Below, one piece after another: positions 1 through 10,474 of a stretch of DNA of 64,000 bases. Every line of letters starts with the position of its first letter. Position 1 is the stretch's first letter. Both the position numbers and the translations under genes were made by a program. This DNA comes from Planctomycetota bacterium. Its GTDB lineage: Bacteria > Planctomycetota > UBA1135 > JACQFD01. Location of the stretch: contig JACQFD010000006.1 in NCBI GenBank assembly GCA_016200225.1, forward strand, positions 62,001 through 126,000, given 5' to 3'. The notes beneath the pieces were generated by a model. It saw only the letters and a list, made by a program, of their open reading frames with translations. It was not told the origin of the DNA and did not search any database.

Positions 1-1089
<1,089 letters not shown>

Positions 1090-1113
1090 GTTTCCGGCGT
1101 TTGATTTCAAAAA

Positions 1114-1596
1114 ATGGCGGACCGCGTTGCCAGCGTTCGGGAATCGTTTCGCAACTGGGATGCGGTTCGCCAGGAATTGGAACTTGTCGTCGACATGGTC
1201 GATGCCGAGTCGTTCGATTGGAAACCGGTCGCGCACGAAAATGTGAAATCGATCGGCGATCTCATGCGACATCTCTGCGATTCCGAGTGCTATTGGATCG
1301 AGCGTGTGATTCAGGGCAAGGAATGGCTTCGGCACACGCGCGACGTTTGGAATGACCCGGACGCGCTCCTCGAACGCTGGAAAATCCTGCGTCGTCGGAC
1401 ACTACAGTATTTGGACGATCTCTCGCCCGCGCGATTGACGGATACTAAGATTGATCACCGCGGCAACATCGTCACTATCGGTTGGATCCTCTGGCACGTC
1501 TTCGAACACGAAGCCCATCATCGCGGCCAGATTTATATGATTTTGCGCCTGCGAGACCCAAGCCGCCCGTCGCTTTTGGGCCGATCCTCGCCGTGA
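1114..1596 (+). CDS. DinB-family protein
   Basis: A 160-residue protein of the DinB/YfiT four-helix-bundle superfamily. These usually bind a divalent metal through three histidines, and some are thiol-dependent S-transferases. Visible candidate ligands are the His in MRHLCDSE near residue 50 and the two in HVFEHEAHHRGQI near residues 128-136. The latter is the characteristic last helix of the family. It begins 24 bases after ahcY and may be read with it. The substrate cannot be told from sequence, and family members range from detoxification enzymes to proteins of unknown function. Confidence 0.8.
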   Translation: MADRVASVRESFRNWDAVRQELELVVDMVDAESFDWKPVAHENVKSIGDLMRHLCDSECYWIERVIQGKEWLRHTRDVWNDPDALLERWKILRRRTLQYLDDLSPARLTDTKIDHRGNIVTIGWILWHVFEHEAHHRGQIYMILRLRDPSRPSLLGRSSP

Positions 1597-1709
1597 TTCG
1601 TTCCTTTGAGCGAATTCGAGCGCAACTTCGGCCGCGGAACGGGCTAGACTCATTACGCAACCCCAGATTCCATTCCGTTCCGACCTCCGCGATCTAAAAA
1701 AACACGGCC

Positions 1710-2405
1710 ATGCGAAAACTGCTCCAGCAGGGCTTTACACTGATCGAATTGCTCGCCGTCATGGCGATCATTGCAATTCTCGCGGCGTTTCTCGTTCCTA
1801 AGATTCCGGGCGTGATCGATCAAGCGAATGTTACAGCTTGCAAAGCGAACATGACCGAATTGCACAAGGAATTCATACAATACAAGATGCGCTTCGGCGA
1901 CTGGCCGTCCGAGACCGGAATCCGGTTTTTTCTGGCGTTGTGGCGCGACGATCCGAACTCGCACGACGATACATTTGCGAAGCGCTTCACATGCCCAGGC
2001 GTGAATCAGAATACGCTCCCCGGAATCAAGGGGCGCAAGCCGAGCGAATGGTATGAAGAGTGGGAGGCGATCGATAATACATATACGGCCTATTGCGGCC
2101 GCGATTACGACAAATACGCCAACCTCGAAACCAAGCCCGGAAACGAGGCCATCGTCGCGGATGATAATGAATTGGCCGGGGGCGACCACGAGAAAGACGC
2201 GCGTCCGAATCATATGTATACGACCGTCGTCCTTTTCGCGAACGGCGACGCGCGTCCTTTTGAAGTGATGACGCTTCGGAAAGACGGCGTCCTCGGACCG
2301 AATCAATATTTAGTTCCGGGTCCGGATTGTCCGTTGGAAGAGTTGCGAAAACTCCGCGCGGACGGGCCTCTCAACAAAAAAAAAATAACCAAAAAAAAGT
2401 CGTAA
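1710..2405 (+). CDS. Type II secretion/type IV pseudopilin-like protein
   Basis: A 231-residue protein with a type III signal peptide. A short basic leader (MRKLLQQG) is followed by FTLIELLAVMAIIAILAAF, the prepilin peptidase site with cleavage after Gly8, methylatable Phe and Glu at +5, and then the hydrophobic N-terminal helix. The rest is a soluble domain of the GspG/H-like class, ending in a very lysine-rich tail. Such proteins assemble into the pseudopilus of a secretion system or a pilus in the inner membrane. No secretion ATPase or secretin lies nearby, as is common for the many dispersed pseudopilins of Planctomycetes. The particular machine is unknown. Confidence 0.85.
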   Translation: MRKLLQQGFTLIELLAVMAIIAILAAFLVPKIPGVIDQANVTACKANMTELHKEFIQYKMRFGDWPSETGIRFFLALWRDDPNSHDDTFAKRFTCPGVNQNTLPGIKGRKPSEWYEEWEAIDNTYTAYCGRDYDKYANLETKPGNEAIVADDNELAGGDHEKDARPNHMYTTVVLFANGDARPFEVMTLRKDGVLGPNQYLVPGPDCPLEELRKLRADGPLNKKKITKKKS

Positions 2406-2501
2406 TACCAATTCCGGCTAACAGCTCGACTCCGCCGCCTCCAAAGTAAATTTCGAATTCCCCACTTCCATTTCCGAGTTTTTCTTAAATTCACAGATCC
2501 C

Positions 2502-3089
2502 ATGAATTTGACCGGAATCGTCTCCACGATCTTTGTCGCCGCCGTCGCGGCCGTTCAAAACGTTCCTGAACATAACAACTGGCGCCTGACGATCGAATGC
2601 GACAGGCCACAGGCGATCATTCTGCCGTCGAGCGCGGGCGGACCGAAAACGGTTTGGTGCCTGCCGTTCACGATTATGAATAAAACGGGCGCGGCGCACA
2701 TGATCACGCCGTTCATTAATATGTCGGTGGAGACCAACAAACCCGCCGTCGCCGCCGGCTACGAACCGAAGGCCCTCGAATACGTCAAACGGCGCCTGCA
2801 CGACGACCAGTTGACGGATGTGTATGATCTCTCGGGCGGCATCGAGGACGGCGCGTCGAAGCGCTGCGTCGCAATCTTCGACGGCGTCGATCCGTTCGCG
2901 AATCACTACACTTTCCATTTTCAAGGATTCGCATCGCCGCTCTGGCGGCGCGGGTCCGGTTTCACGCAGCAGACTGTCGAATATCAGGCGACCTTCATGC
3001 GCATCGGCAACGAATTCCAAATCTGCTCCGGCGCGGTCAATGCCGAACGCAGCGAATGGAAGACTTTGGAAACGAAGAAAGTCCGTTAA
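2502..3089 (+). CDS. Exported protein of unknown function
   Basis: A 195-residue protein I do not recognise. It begins with a short hydrophobic segment (MNLTGIVSTIFVAAVAAVQ) that looks like a cleavable signal peptide. The mature part has several aromatic and beta-prone stretches and two or three cysteines, with no known catalytic motif. It follows the pseudopilin gene by about 100 bases and ends just before a strong hairpin terminator, so it is probably the last gene of that unit. Codon use resembles its neighbours. A periplasmic or surface location is inferred only from the signal peptide. Confidence 0.6.
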   Translation: MNLTGIVSTIFVAAVAAVQNVPEHNNWRLTIECDRPQAIILPSSAGGPKTVWCLPFTIMNKTGAAHMITPFINMSVETNKPAVAAGYEPKALEYVKRRLHDDQLTDVYDLSGGIEDGASKRCVAIFDGVDPFANHYTFHFQGFASPLWRRGSGFTQQTVEYQATFMRIGNEFQICSGAVNAERSEWKTLETKKVR

Positions 3090-3110
3090 AGCTAAATAAA
3101 ATAAAAAAAG

Positions 3111-3142
3111 CCGGCGCGCGACGATCGCGGCCGGTTTTTTTT
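3111..3142 (+). terminator. Rho-independent terminator
   Basis: A GC-rich inverted repeat (CCGGC at 3112-3116 pairing with GCCGG at 3130-3134, with further inner pairing) is followed directly by eight T (3135-3142). It lies 22 bases after the stop of the exported unknown and ends the pseudopilin unit. The converging EVE gene ends just beyond it. Confidence 0.8.
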
Positions 3143-3162
3143 GTTTGTAAATTGTTACTTAA

Positions 3163-3582
3163 TTATCGCCGGCTGATCGATCCGGACATTTTTAGTATTT
3201 CGACATAGTGCTCGTCGCTCATCGGCACGACGGAGAGGCGGGGGAGTTTTAGCAAATCGAAATTCGCGAATGCCGGCTTCAGTTTGATTTCCGCGAGCGT
3301 GACGGGTTTTGGAAATCGCCGGTCGACGAGAATATTCACGACGTGGAGCTTCGTTTCTTTATGATTCGGATCCGTGTAGGGGCCGCGAACCACGTGTGCG
3401 AGACCGACGGCCTGCCGCTCGTCGCCCGAATGGTATATTATCAATTCGTCTCCCTCGCGCATCGAGGCAATGTGCTTTTGCGCGAGACCGTTCGTAATGC
3501 CGTCCCAAACGGTGTGGCGGTCGCGATCGAGGTCGTCGAACGAGTATTCGGTCGGTTCGGTTTTTAACAAAAATTTTGACAT
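3163..3582 (-). CDS. EVE domain-containing protein
   Basis: A 139-residue protein that is a single EVE domain, of the PUA-like fold related to YTH and ASCH domains and to human THYN1. The N-terminal pattern is typical: KTEPTEYSFDDL, then WDGITNGLAQKHI and GDELIIYHSGDERQAVGLA. EVE domains are thought to read modified bases in RNA or DNA. Free-standing copies such as this are widespread and of unknown role. The gene follows the SDR gene by only 12 bases on the same strand and is probably co-transcribed. I see no restriction or defence partner next to it. Confidence 0.9.
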   Translation of the reverse strand: MSKFLLKTEPTEYSFDDLDRDRHTVWDGITNGLAQKHIASMREGDELIIYHSGDERQAVGLAHVVRGPYTDPNHKETKLHVVNILVDRRFPKPVTLAEIKLKPAFANFDLLKLPRLSVVPMSDEHYVEILKMSGSISRR

Positions 3583-3594
3583 AAGTTATTTTAT

Positions 3595-4362
3595 TTATCT
3601 CAAACAGGTGATGCCGCGGCCGCCGTCGACGGGGACGACGGTGCCCGTCAGCCACTTCGCTTTGTCGCCGGCAAGAAATGCGATGGTTTCGGCGGCGTCG
3701 GCGACTTCGCCCACGTGGCCGAGCGGATGCGTCTGCCGGCTGCGTTCCAAAAACTCGCGATAAGTATGATCGTCCATGCCGCCGCGTTTGTGCAACTCGG
3801 AAACGATGACGCCCGGGGCGATACAATTCACGCGCACGCCTTTCGGGGCAAGTTCGAGCGCGAGACAACGCGTCGCCTGCTCGATCGCCGCCTTGCTGAG
3901 GCAATAGGCGAACACGTTGGGGAACGCGCGATACCCGGTCGTGCTCGAAATGGTAACAATACTTCCGGGGCGGCGGAACAAGTGCGGAATGCAATGTTTC
4001 ATCGTGCACAAGACCGATCGAACATTAACATTCATCATGTGGTCGTAATCGGAAAGCGGAGTCGACTCCAGCGTTCCTGTCGCGATGATGCCGGCCGCCG
4101 GCAGGAGAAAATCGATGCCGCCAAGCGCGTCGACGCACTTCGCGACGGCGTCCTTCACCTGAGACTCCTGCGTCACATCGCAAACGATCGGCATTGCGTG
4201 GCCGCCGCTCTTTTCGATTTCCGCGACGACATCCGCGAGACGATGCGCGTCGCGCGCGACGCAAGCCACGGGATCGCCCTGTTTTCCTAATAATAATGCC
4301 GTTGCGCGGCCGATGCCGCTCGATGCGCCCGTAATGAATGCGACTTTGGGATGGTTTTGCAT
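3595..4362 (-). CDS. Short-chain dehydrogenase/reductase
   Basis: A 255-residue classical SDR. It has the TGASSGIG nucleotide-binding motif near residue 15, the PAAG motif (variant of NNAG) near residue 89, a catalytic Ser in TISSTTG, and the YCLSK active-site pair (YxxxK). The C-terminal IAPG and VPVDGG patterns are also typical. It reduces or oxidises a hydroxyl or keto group with NAD(P)H in the cytoplasm. It resembles the FabG-like group of SDRs, but no fatty-acid gene is nearby and the substrate is unknown. It is the first gene of a two-gene minus-strand unit with the EVE protein and diverges from the E1 gene. Confidence 0.9.
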   Translation of the reverse strand: MQNHPKVAFITGASSGIGRATALLLGKQGDPVACVARDAHRLADVVAEIEKSGGHAMPIVCDVTQESQVKDAVAKCVDALGGIDFLLPAAGIIATGTLESTPLSDYDHMMNVNVRSVLCTMKHCIPHLFRRPGSIVTISSTTGYRAFPNVFAYCLSKAAIEQATRCLALELAPKGVRVNCIAPGVIVSELHKRGGMDDHTYREFLERSRQTHPLGHVGEVADAAETIAFLAGDKAKWLTGTVVPVDGGRGITCLR

Positions 4363-4513
4363 GATTTTATGAATCGGGACTCCGATGGCGGACTCAACAC
4401 CGCGATGGCGCGCGCGAGCTTAATAAAACGCGGCGGTAATTTGAATCTCCGGTGAAACGAGAGCGCGCCGGGCGCGGGAATCGAGGGCGGCTGTTTGATA
4501 CATTGAATCGATC

Positions 4514-6808
4514 ATGGCGGTTTCCAGAGCGGAAATTGTAGAACGAAATGTCCGCGAGCGTCTCCGGGCCCTCGCCGCGGCTCCGGCTGCCGCGCCGCTC
4601 GCGCCGGTCGCCCCCGTGCGCGAGGGTTTTGCTCTCGACGCGTCGACGGCCGCGTCATTATTAAAATCCATGGCCATGAGCCGCGCGCTCGATCTCGAAG
4701 CGCGGGCGCTCAAACACCGCGACGCCGCATATTATACAATTGGAAGCGCCGGACACGAGGGCAACGCGGTCCTCGGCGAAATATTACGAATCGACGACCC
4801 CTGTTTTCTTCATTACAGAAGCGGCGGCCTCATGATGGCGCGTTCGCGGAAGGATCCGGCGGTCGATCCGATATACGATACAATGTTATCGTTCGTCGCG
4901 GCGGTCGAGGATCCGATCGCGGGCGGCCGTCATAAAGTCTGGGGAAGCCGGCGCCTCTGGGTTCCGCCCCAGACGAGCACGATCGCGACGCAGATTCCGA
5001 AAGCGACGGGCATGGCGTTCGCGATCGAGCGCGCAAAACGTTTAAAACAACCATTGCCCGTTTCGGGCGACGCGATCGTGTGCGCGAGCTTCGGCGACGC
5101 CTCGTTGAATCATAATGTTGCATTGTCGGGATTCAACACGGCCGCGTGGGCTGTATATCAAAAACTGCCGATCCCGATTTTATTCGTATGCGAAGACAAC
5201 GGCATCGGCATATCCGTAAAGACTCCCGCGGGATGGCCGTTCGCGCGCATGCAATCGTGGCCCGGGATTCGTTATTTTTACGGCGACGGTCTCGACCTGC
5301 CCGACGCGTGGCGCGCCGCGAACGAGGCGATTGAATATGTAAGATCGCAACGTCAGCCGGCATTTTTACATTTACGGACCGTGCGACTGCTCGGCCACGC
5401 CGGGAGCGACGTCGAGACCGAGTATCATACAATTCCAGAAATTGAAGCGGTCGAAAGCGAGGATCCGCTGCTGAAAGCCGTCGAACTCGTCGTTGGATCG
5501 GGCGCGATGACGGCAGCGGAGGCGGAAGGGTGTTTCGATGGCATTCGCGACGAGGTGCGCGCCGCGGCGGAGAATTGCTCGAAGAAAGTTAAATTAACGA
5601 CTCTCGAGGCCGTCGTCGCGCCGCTCGCGCCGCGGCATCCGGATCGCGTCGCCGCGGAGGCGTCGCGCGCCGCGAGCGCGGGCGAGCGCGAAACGATCTT
5701 CGGAGGAAAAAAACAGCTCCCCGAAAACCATCCGAAACCGCGGCCGATGGCGACATTGATCAATTGGGGATTGCACGATCTGATGTTACAATATCCGGAG
5801 ATGTATCTATTCGGCGAGGACGTCGCGAAGAAAGGGGGCGTGTACCATGTCACGGCCGATCTCGCGGATCGTTTTGGCGCGGCGCGCGTATTTAATACAT
5901 TACTCGACGAGACTTCGATTCTCGGACTCGCGCTCGGCATGGGGCACGCGGGACTGCTGCCGGTTCCCGAAATTCAATATCTGGCCTACGTCCACAACGC
6001 CGAGGACGAGATCCGCGGCGAAGCGTGTTCGTTACAATACTTTTCGAACGGACAATTTACGAATCCGACGGTGATGCGGATCGCGGCATTCGGTTATCAA
6101 AAAGGCTTCGGCGGACACTTTCATAACGATAATTCGATCGGCGTGCTCCGCGACATTCCGGGACTTGTCATCGCCGCTCCGTCGCGCGGCGACGACGCCG
6201 TGCGGATGATGCGAACGTGCATGGCTTCGGCGAAAATCGACGGATCGGTCGTCGCGTTCCTCGAACCGATCGCGCTTTATTACGAAAAAGATCTGTATGA
6301 AAATGCCGACGGCGGCTGGCTTTGTCGTTATCCGGCGACCGGCGAATCGGTTCCGGTCGGGGAAAGCCGGCTTTATTGTGAAGATAACGATCGCGACCGC
6401 GATTTGTTAATTATTAGTTATGCGAACGGGCTGCGCCTTTCGCTGATCGCCGCCAAAAAACTGCGCGAAAAAAACGTCCACGCGCGCGTCCTCGATCTGC
6501 GCTGGCTCGCGCCGCTCGATCACGAAGCCGTCGCGCGCGAAGCGGCGATCTGTAAGAAGATCCTCGTCGTCGACGAATGCCGCAAGACCGGCGGCGGCGT
6601 CGCCGAGGCGATCATTACAGATCTCGCGGAACGGCCCGAGTCGTCGCAGTGGCGGCTCGCGAGACACACCGGCGCGGATACATATATTCCGCTCGGACCG
6701 GCGGCCAATCTTTGTCTTCCCGGCGTCGAGTCGATCGAGCGCGCTGCGCTCCAATTGTTCGATTCGCATTCGACGCCCGCGCCGCGCGCGGCGCGCCGCC
6801 GTTCATAA
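4514..6808 (+). CDS. Fused 2-oxoacid dehydrogenase E1 (alpha-beta), branched-chain type
   Basis: A 764-residue thiamine-diphosphate enzyme carrying the E1 alpha and beta subunits in one chain. Residues about 45-380 are the alpha part, with the YTIGSAGHEGN substrate region and the ThDP/Mg segment from GDAS to CEDNGIGISV. Residues about 410-755 are the beta part, with FGEDVAKKGGVYHVT, PVPEIQYLAY, PGLVIAAPSRGDDA and a transketolase C-terminal domain (LDLRWLAPLDHE). It decarboxylates a 2-oxoacid and passes the acyl group to the lipoyl E2. Fused E1 of this kind is usually assigned to branched-chain oxoacids, but substrate choice here is inferred. E2 and E3 genes are not in the window. A 30-residue Ala/Pro/Arg-rich leader precedes the alpha domain. 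Confidence 0.9.
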   Translation: MAVSRAEIVERNVRERLRALAAAPAAAPLAPVAPVREGFALDASTAASLLKSMAMSRALDLEARALKHRDAAYYTIGSAGHEGNAVLGEILRIDDPCFLHYRSGGLMMARSRKDPAVDPIYDTMLSFVAAVEDPIAGGRHKVWGSRRLWVPPQTSTIATQIPKATGMAFAIERAKRLKQPLPVSGDAIVCASFGDASLNHNVALSGFNTAAWAVYQKLPIPILFVCEDNGIGISVKTPAGWPFARMQSWPGIRYFYGDGLDLPDAWRAANEAIEYVRSQRQPAFLHLRTVRLLGHAGSDVETEYHTIPEIEAVESEDPLLKAVELVVGSGAMTAAEAEGCFDGIRDEVRAAAENCSKKVKLTTLEAVVAPLAPRHPDRVAAEASRAASAGERETIFGGKKQLPENHPKPRPMATLINWGLHDLMLQYPEMYLFGEDVAKKGGVYHVTADLADRFGAARVFNTLLDETSILGLALGMGHAGLLPVPEIQYLAYVHNAEDEIRGEACSLQYFSNGQFTNPTVMRIAAFGYQKGFGGHFHNDNSIGVLRDIPGLVIAAPSRGDDAVRMMRTCMASAKIDGSVVAFLEPIALYYEKDLYENADGGWLCRYPATGESVPVGESRLYCEDNDRDRDLLIISYANGLRLSLIAAKKLREKNVHARVLDLRWLAPLDHEAVAREAAICKKILVVDECRKTGGGVAEAIITDLAERPESSQWRLARHTGADTYIPLGPAANLCLPGVESIERAALQLFDSHSTPAPRAARRRS

Positions 6809-6818
6809 TTATAAGACC

Positions 6819-7319
6819 ATGGTCAATCGCAGACTGCTCGTCGCGGTACACCGGCTGACCCGCCGGATCACGATAATACTAATATTGTTCTGCGGCGGCG
6901 TGTTCGCGCTCCACATGTTGCTCAGGCCGCAGGATGACGACACGGCGATTACAAATTCCGGGACGGTCGTTGCCGCGACGCTCGCGGCGGTGTCGTTTTC
7001 CTATTCCCGAGCGCTCGACGACGCGAAAACGGACAAAAAGCGCCTCATTCACGCCGGCGAGTGTTTCGCGTTGACGGCGATTTTTATGTTAGCCTCCTCG
7101 TTTCTCGAATATTCGGCGCACGAATCCCGAATCGCATCGTGGGTTCCGTGGACCGAGGTTGAGAAGTATATACAAATATTCTATTGGCCGCTCGTCGCCG
7201 GCGGCGTCGCCGCGTTTTTATTTGCATTGATTCCGGCGCACCAGGCGATCGATCAGTTGTCGGACGTTTTATGGGAACGCATCCGCGCCGAATCGAAGAA
7301 TCACGGAAGCGAACCGTAA
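6819..7319 (+). CDS. Small membrane protein of unknown function
   Basis: A 166-residue protein starting 10 bases after the E1 gene, probably in the same transcript. Three to four hydrophobic segments can be seen, near residues 16-36, 45-62, 83-100 and 124-144. Between them are short charged loops, and the C-terminal tail (about 148-166) is soluble. No family motif is recognised. The basic N-terminus suggests it starts in the cytoplasm. It ends 18 bases from the converging M23 peptidase gene, with no obvious terminator in the gap. Confidence 0.6.
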   Translation: MVNRRLLVAVHRLTRRITIILILFCGGVFALHMLLRPQDDDTAITNSGTVVAATLAAVSFSYSRALDDAKTDKKRLIHAGECFALTAIFMLASSFLEYSAHESRIASWVPWTEVEKYIQIFYWPLVAGGVAAFLFALIPAHQAIDQLSDVLWERIRAESKNHGSEP

Positions 7320-7337
7320 CCGCCGCGAACGACGTCT

Positions 7338-8882
7338 CTACGGCGCTACTACGGCACTACCGTCACGCGCAGGCCGTTCGATAAGATAAAGAAATACCCG
7401 CCCGGAATATTTATATACGAAAGCCACTGGAGCCGGAACGACTTGCCGACGAGCGACGGATTGTTTGGAATCGCGATGTCGGGCGAATTCAATCCGGCGA
7501 CGTCGAACGACCACGCCGGATCTGTATAAAAAGCGGCCGTGAACAACGTCGATGACGAACGATCCCGGGTTTCCGCCATAAAACAAATTGATCGGATACT
7601 CGGCCGGCGTGTCGCCAGCGACGCCGATGGTGAACGGTTGTCCCGCCGGCCCGTTTCCCGCCGCGAAGTGCGCGACGCCTGACGATAACGATACGGCGCC
7701 GACGTTCGTTAATAATCCGGAATTGGACCACGATGCGCTGTCATATATATTCGGCGAACCGGCGACGATCGCGGATTTCGCGGACGGCGGCCCGTCGAGC
7801 GCGCCGTCGTTCGGCGTGACGAAACAGGTCAGAATCTGCCCGGGCGCCGCCGTGCCGCGGGCGACGCGGTCGCTGCGGGAGGCGGTTGTTACATTTCGAA
7901 CAATATTACCATTTACGGCCCAAATGTAATGATAACTCAACATGTCGTAATCCGGATCTCGGAACAATTGTGAACTCGCGATCCTGCAGCCGACCGAATC
8001 GGCGGCGCCGGGCGACGCAGGAGCCATCGCGAGATCGATCGCGTTCGGCGCGTGATTCACGCCGGACGCACCCGCGACGACGGAAAACGGCGCGTCGATG
8101 ACGGTTGCGCCGTTGACGTCGAATTTTAAACGATAAATTCCGGCGATCGAATGCAACTGCCAGAAATCGCGCCAGAACCAATACCAACTGTCGCCGTATT
8201 GCGTGGTGTTATTAAAAGGATACGTCGGTTCGTCGTACGCGAGCGAGTCGTCGGGCGCATAATAACGAAGGTGAAATGTACTATTCGCCGGAAGATTCAA
8301 AAGTCGCGCCCAGAAAATCGCGCCGACGCCCGTCATTAATATTTCGCCGTCGCGCGGAATCGTCTGCACCGGCAGATAAAAACTGGGCGGGTTTTGTAAG
8401 AAAGCCATGTCGCCGACCGACAATGCGTTGACGGGCGGTTGCGCCGCCCACATCGACGCCGCCGGATTGCACGCGCCAGAGAATGGTTCGACGACATTGC
8501 CGTTGAACATCGTTTGAAAATGCAAATGTGGCCCGCAACTGTAGCCGCTCGATCCCATAAATCCGATTTGTTGTCCCGCTGCGACGATCTGTCCTGGCGC
8601 GACGGCGACGCTGCCTTTTCGTAAATGAAAATACCAAGTCTGCCAGCCGCCGCCGTTGTCGATAATAATATAATTTCCGTCGTCGGCGCCGTTGCAGACG
8701 TTCATATCGTTAAAACCGTCGTGCGCGATCACGACCGTGCCGTCGACCGCCGCGTACACGGGCACGCCGACGGCCATTTCGTCCCACATGAGTACGCCTG
8801 CGTCCGCGCCCTGGTGCCCGTCGTAGCTCATTTGATTACAACTAAAATCGTGAAACGCCGACGGCGCGGCATCGAGATCCAC
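7338..8882 (-). CDS. M23-family metallopeptidase, frame apparently disrupted
   Basis: An exported zinc endopeptidase of the LytM/M23 type, which cuts peptide cross-links of cell wall or other proteins. The peptidase domain lies at the N-terminus of this frame: DGHQGAD (HxxxD zinc ligands), VPVYAAVDGTVV and GPHLHFQ (HxH). About 300 residues of beta-rich domains follow. The last 55 residues of this frame are a nonsense tail. Reading past the five-A run at 7528-7532 (five T in the gene) with one base fewer joins FVIDVVHGRF to YTDPAWSFDV and then IPNNPSLVGK, a C-terminal module like that of the FG-GAP protein at 58.5 kb. The start given is a GTG inside the gene; homology-like sequence continues upstream in frame to 9146. 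Confidence 0.75.
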   Translation of the reverse strand: MDLDAAPSAFHDFSCNQMSYDGHQGADAGVLMWDEMAVGVPVYAAVDGTVVIAHDGFNDMNVCNGADDGNYIIIDNGGGWQTWYFHLRKGSVAVAPGQIVAAGQQIGFMGSSGYSCGPHLHFQTMFNGNVVEPFSGACNPAASMWAAQPPVNALSVGDMAFLQNPPSFYLPVQTIPRDGEILMTGVGAIFWARLLNLPANSTFHLRYYAPDDSLAYDEPTYPFNNTTQYGDSWYWFWRDFWQLHSIAGIYRLKFDVNGATVIDAPFSVVAGASGVNHAPNAIDLAMAPASPGAADSVGCRIASSQLFRDPDYDMLSYHYIWAVNGNIVRNVTTASRSDRVARGTAAPGQILTCFVTPNDGALDGPPSAKSAIVAGSPNIYDSASWSNSGLLTNVGAVSLSSGVAHFAAGNGPAGQPFTIGVAGDTPAEYPINLFYGGNPGSFVIDVVHGRFLYRSGVVVRRRRIEFARHRDSKQSVARRQVVPAPVAFVYKYSGRVFLYLIERPARDGSAVVAP

Positions 8883-9194
8883 AAAATTACCGATCGCCAG
8901 ATCCTCGCCCCAGTTTCCGGCGCGCGGAAAAAATATATAAACCGGCGGACCCGAATCGGAAGGTCCGGGCTTCGAAACGCTTCCGCCGCCGGATTGATAA
9001 ATATTGAGTTCGCTCTGAATCTTAGCGATGAGCGCCGGCGGAACGCACGGATGATCGAAACTCTGGTGCGGCGCCGGGCCGCCTGCGAATGTCCCGGTCG
9101 ATTGCGCGTCGGCGACGGCGACGGCAACCGGCGAGGACGAGAGGTGTCAGGGCGCGGCGATCGATTGCCTGGGTGATGACAATAAATGTAGCAT
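8883..9194 (-). other. Disrupted 5' part of the M23 peptidase gene
   Basis: Upstream of the GTG at 8882 the same frame stays open to 9146 and reads like real protein (for example PPVYIFFPRAGNWGEDLAIG), but has no start codon. The stretch begins with the tail of a signal peptide, VAVAVADAQ. The front of the signal peptide (RRALTPLVLA) appears in another frame and would join it if one G were removed at about 9128-9131. An ATG at 9192-9194 is in the main frame but is separated by a TGA at 9147-9149. So this is either a decayed gene or a sequence with two one-base errors. Confidence 0.6.
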
Positions 9195-9329
9195 GGGACC
9201 CGGATTTGCGAGAGTCGGGCCGACGGTGCGCGGCCGGAAAGCTGGCGAACGGCCTCCATCGTGATTAACTTCCAATCAGACTCCCTTGAATACGAACCTC
9301 CGAAGCCCAAACCGCGACGCCGGAAGACC

Positions 9330-10463
9330 ATGAAGGGTTCGTTCAAACTGGGTCGATTCCTCGGCATCGAGGTGAATGTCCACATCACGTTCGCGATTTT
9401 CTTCGTCGCGGCGGCGCTGTGGGGTGCCTGGCGCGGCGAGACCGCGCAGCTCGGACAGGTCTTAACTTTCATCGGAGGCGTATTCTTATTATCGATCCTC
9501 CACGAGAGCGCGCACGCGCTCGCGGCCGCTGGATTCGGAATTCAAACGAAGGAAATGTTACTATTGCCGTTCGCGGGAGTGTCCCGGCTCGAACGCCGCC
9601 CCGCGGATCCGTTTCACGCTTTTGTCATCGCCATCGCGGGACCCGCCGCGAATCTTCTGCTCGCCGTCACGCTTTTTGGTATATTACTATTCCTCGGCGC
9701 CGACCCGTTCGGACTGGGCGCCACGGTTTTCCAAGATTGTTTGTATTGGCTTAATTTTAGTTTTACGCCGGGCGGATCCCCGTCGGGCGCGCCGACCGAA
9801 ATCCTCGAGTTGTCGTTGCTGCTCGGTCTCGGGAATCTCTTTCCCTCCTATCCCATGGACGGCGGTCCCGCGCTGCGCGCGCTGCTTTCGTCGATGGTCG
9901 AGCCCACGCGCGCGATCAAACTGACCGGCACGATTTCCTCATTCTTATCTTTCGCCGTTATTCTTATATGTTTGCTCGCCGGAAATTGGTTATTGGCGAT
10001 CCTCGGACTCTTCATACATATGAGCGGACGCCAGGAATCGGCGCGCGTCGCGGCGCGCAACATGATCGAAGGGCTGCACGTGCGCGCGGCGATGACGACG
10101 CAATACATCACGCTCGCCACGTATGAAACGCTGGAAACGGCGGCGCGCACGCTCGTCCGGTCGACGCAGCACGATTTTCCCGTCGTCGGCGAGGACGGCC
10201 GATTCTTAGCAATGCTGACGCGGCAGGATTTGTTAAGAGAATTGCGCGCGCGCGGTCCGATGTCCCGCGTCATCGAAGCGGCGCGCCGCGGATTGCAAAC
10301 ATTGTCGCCCGACCAAAAACTCGACGATCTGTTCGATCAGTGGTCGGGCTTTCCGCCGGTCTCGTTTCCCGTGCTCGAAGAGGGGAAACTCGTCGGATTA
10401 TTAAATGCCGACGGAATTCAGAAATGTTTGCTGGTTCGCGACGTCGAATCGAACGGCGCGTGA
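9330..10463 (+). CDS. Site-2-type zinc metalloprotease with CBS domains (M50)
   Basis: A 377-residue polytopic membrane protease of the S2P/RseP-like M50 family, in the shorter Rip3/SpoIVFB-like group. It cuts substrates inside the membrane. The zinc site is HESAH (His58, Glu59, His62) in the second hydrophobic segment. The third ligand motif is NLFPSYPMDGG near residue 173. After the membrane part, a cytoplasmic pair of CBS domains (about 235-365) could sense an adenylate ligand; it contains DFPVVGEDGRFLAMLTRQD and SFPVLEEGKLVGLLNADG. I chose the ATG at 9330, which has GGAAG nearby and starts at the family's usual MKGSFKLGRF-like beginning. A GTG at 9261 would add 23 atypical residues. Confidence 0.88.
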   Translation: MKGSFKLGRFLGIEVNVHITFAIFFVAAALWGAWRGETAQLGQVLTFIGGVFLLSILHESAHALAAAGFGIQTKEMLLLPFAGVSRLERRPADPFHAFVIAIAGPAANLLLAVTLFGILLFLGADPFGLGATVFQDCLYWLNFSFTPGGSPSGAPTEILELSLLLGLGNLFPSYPMDGGPALRALLSSMVEPTRAIKLTGTISSFLSFAVILICLLAGNWLLAILGLFIHMSGRQESARVAARNMIEGLHVRAAMTTQYITLATYETLETAARTLVRSTQHDFPVVGEDGRFLAMLTRQDLLRELRARGPMSRVIEAARRGLQTLSPDQKLDDLFDQWSGFPPVSFPVLEEGKLVGLLNADGIQKCLLVRDVESNGA

Positions 10464-10474
10464 ACCCATCGTGA

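Noticed and set aside
3163..3582. EVE protein as part of a defence system
   Set aside because: No restriction, methylase or nuclease gene is adjacent; stand-alone EVE proteins are common.
8828..9472. A 214-residue minus-strand protein
   Set aside because: It is a frame shadow of the M23 gene and overlaps the M50 gene; it is Arg/Pro-rich with no domain.
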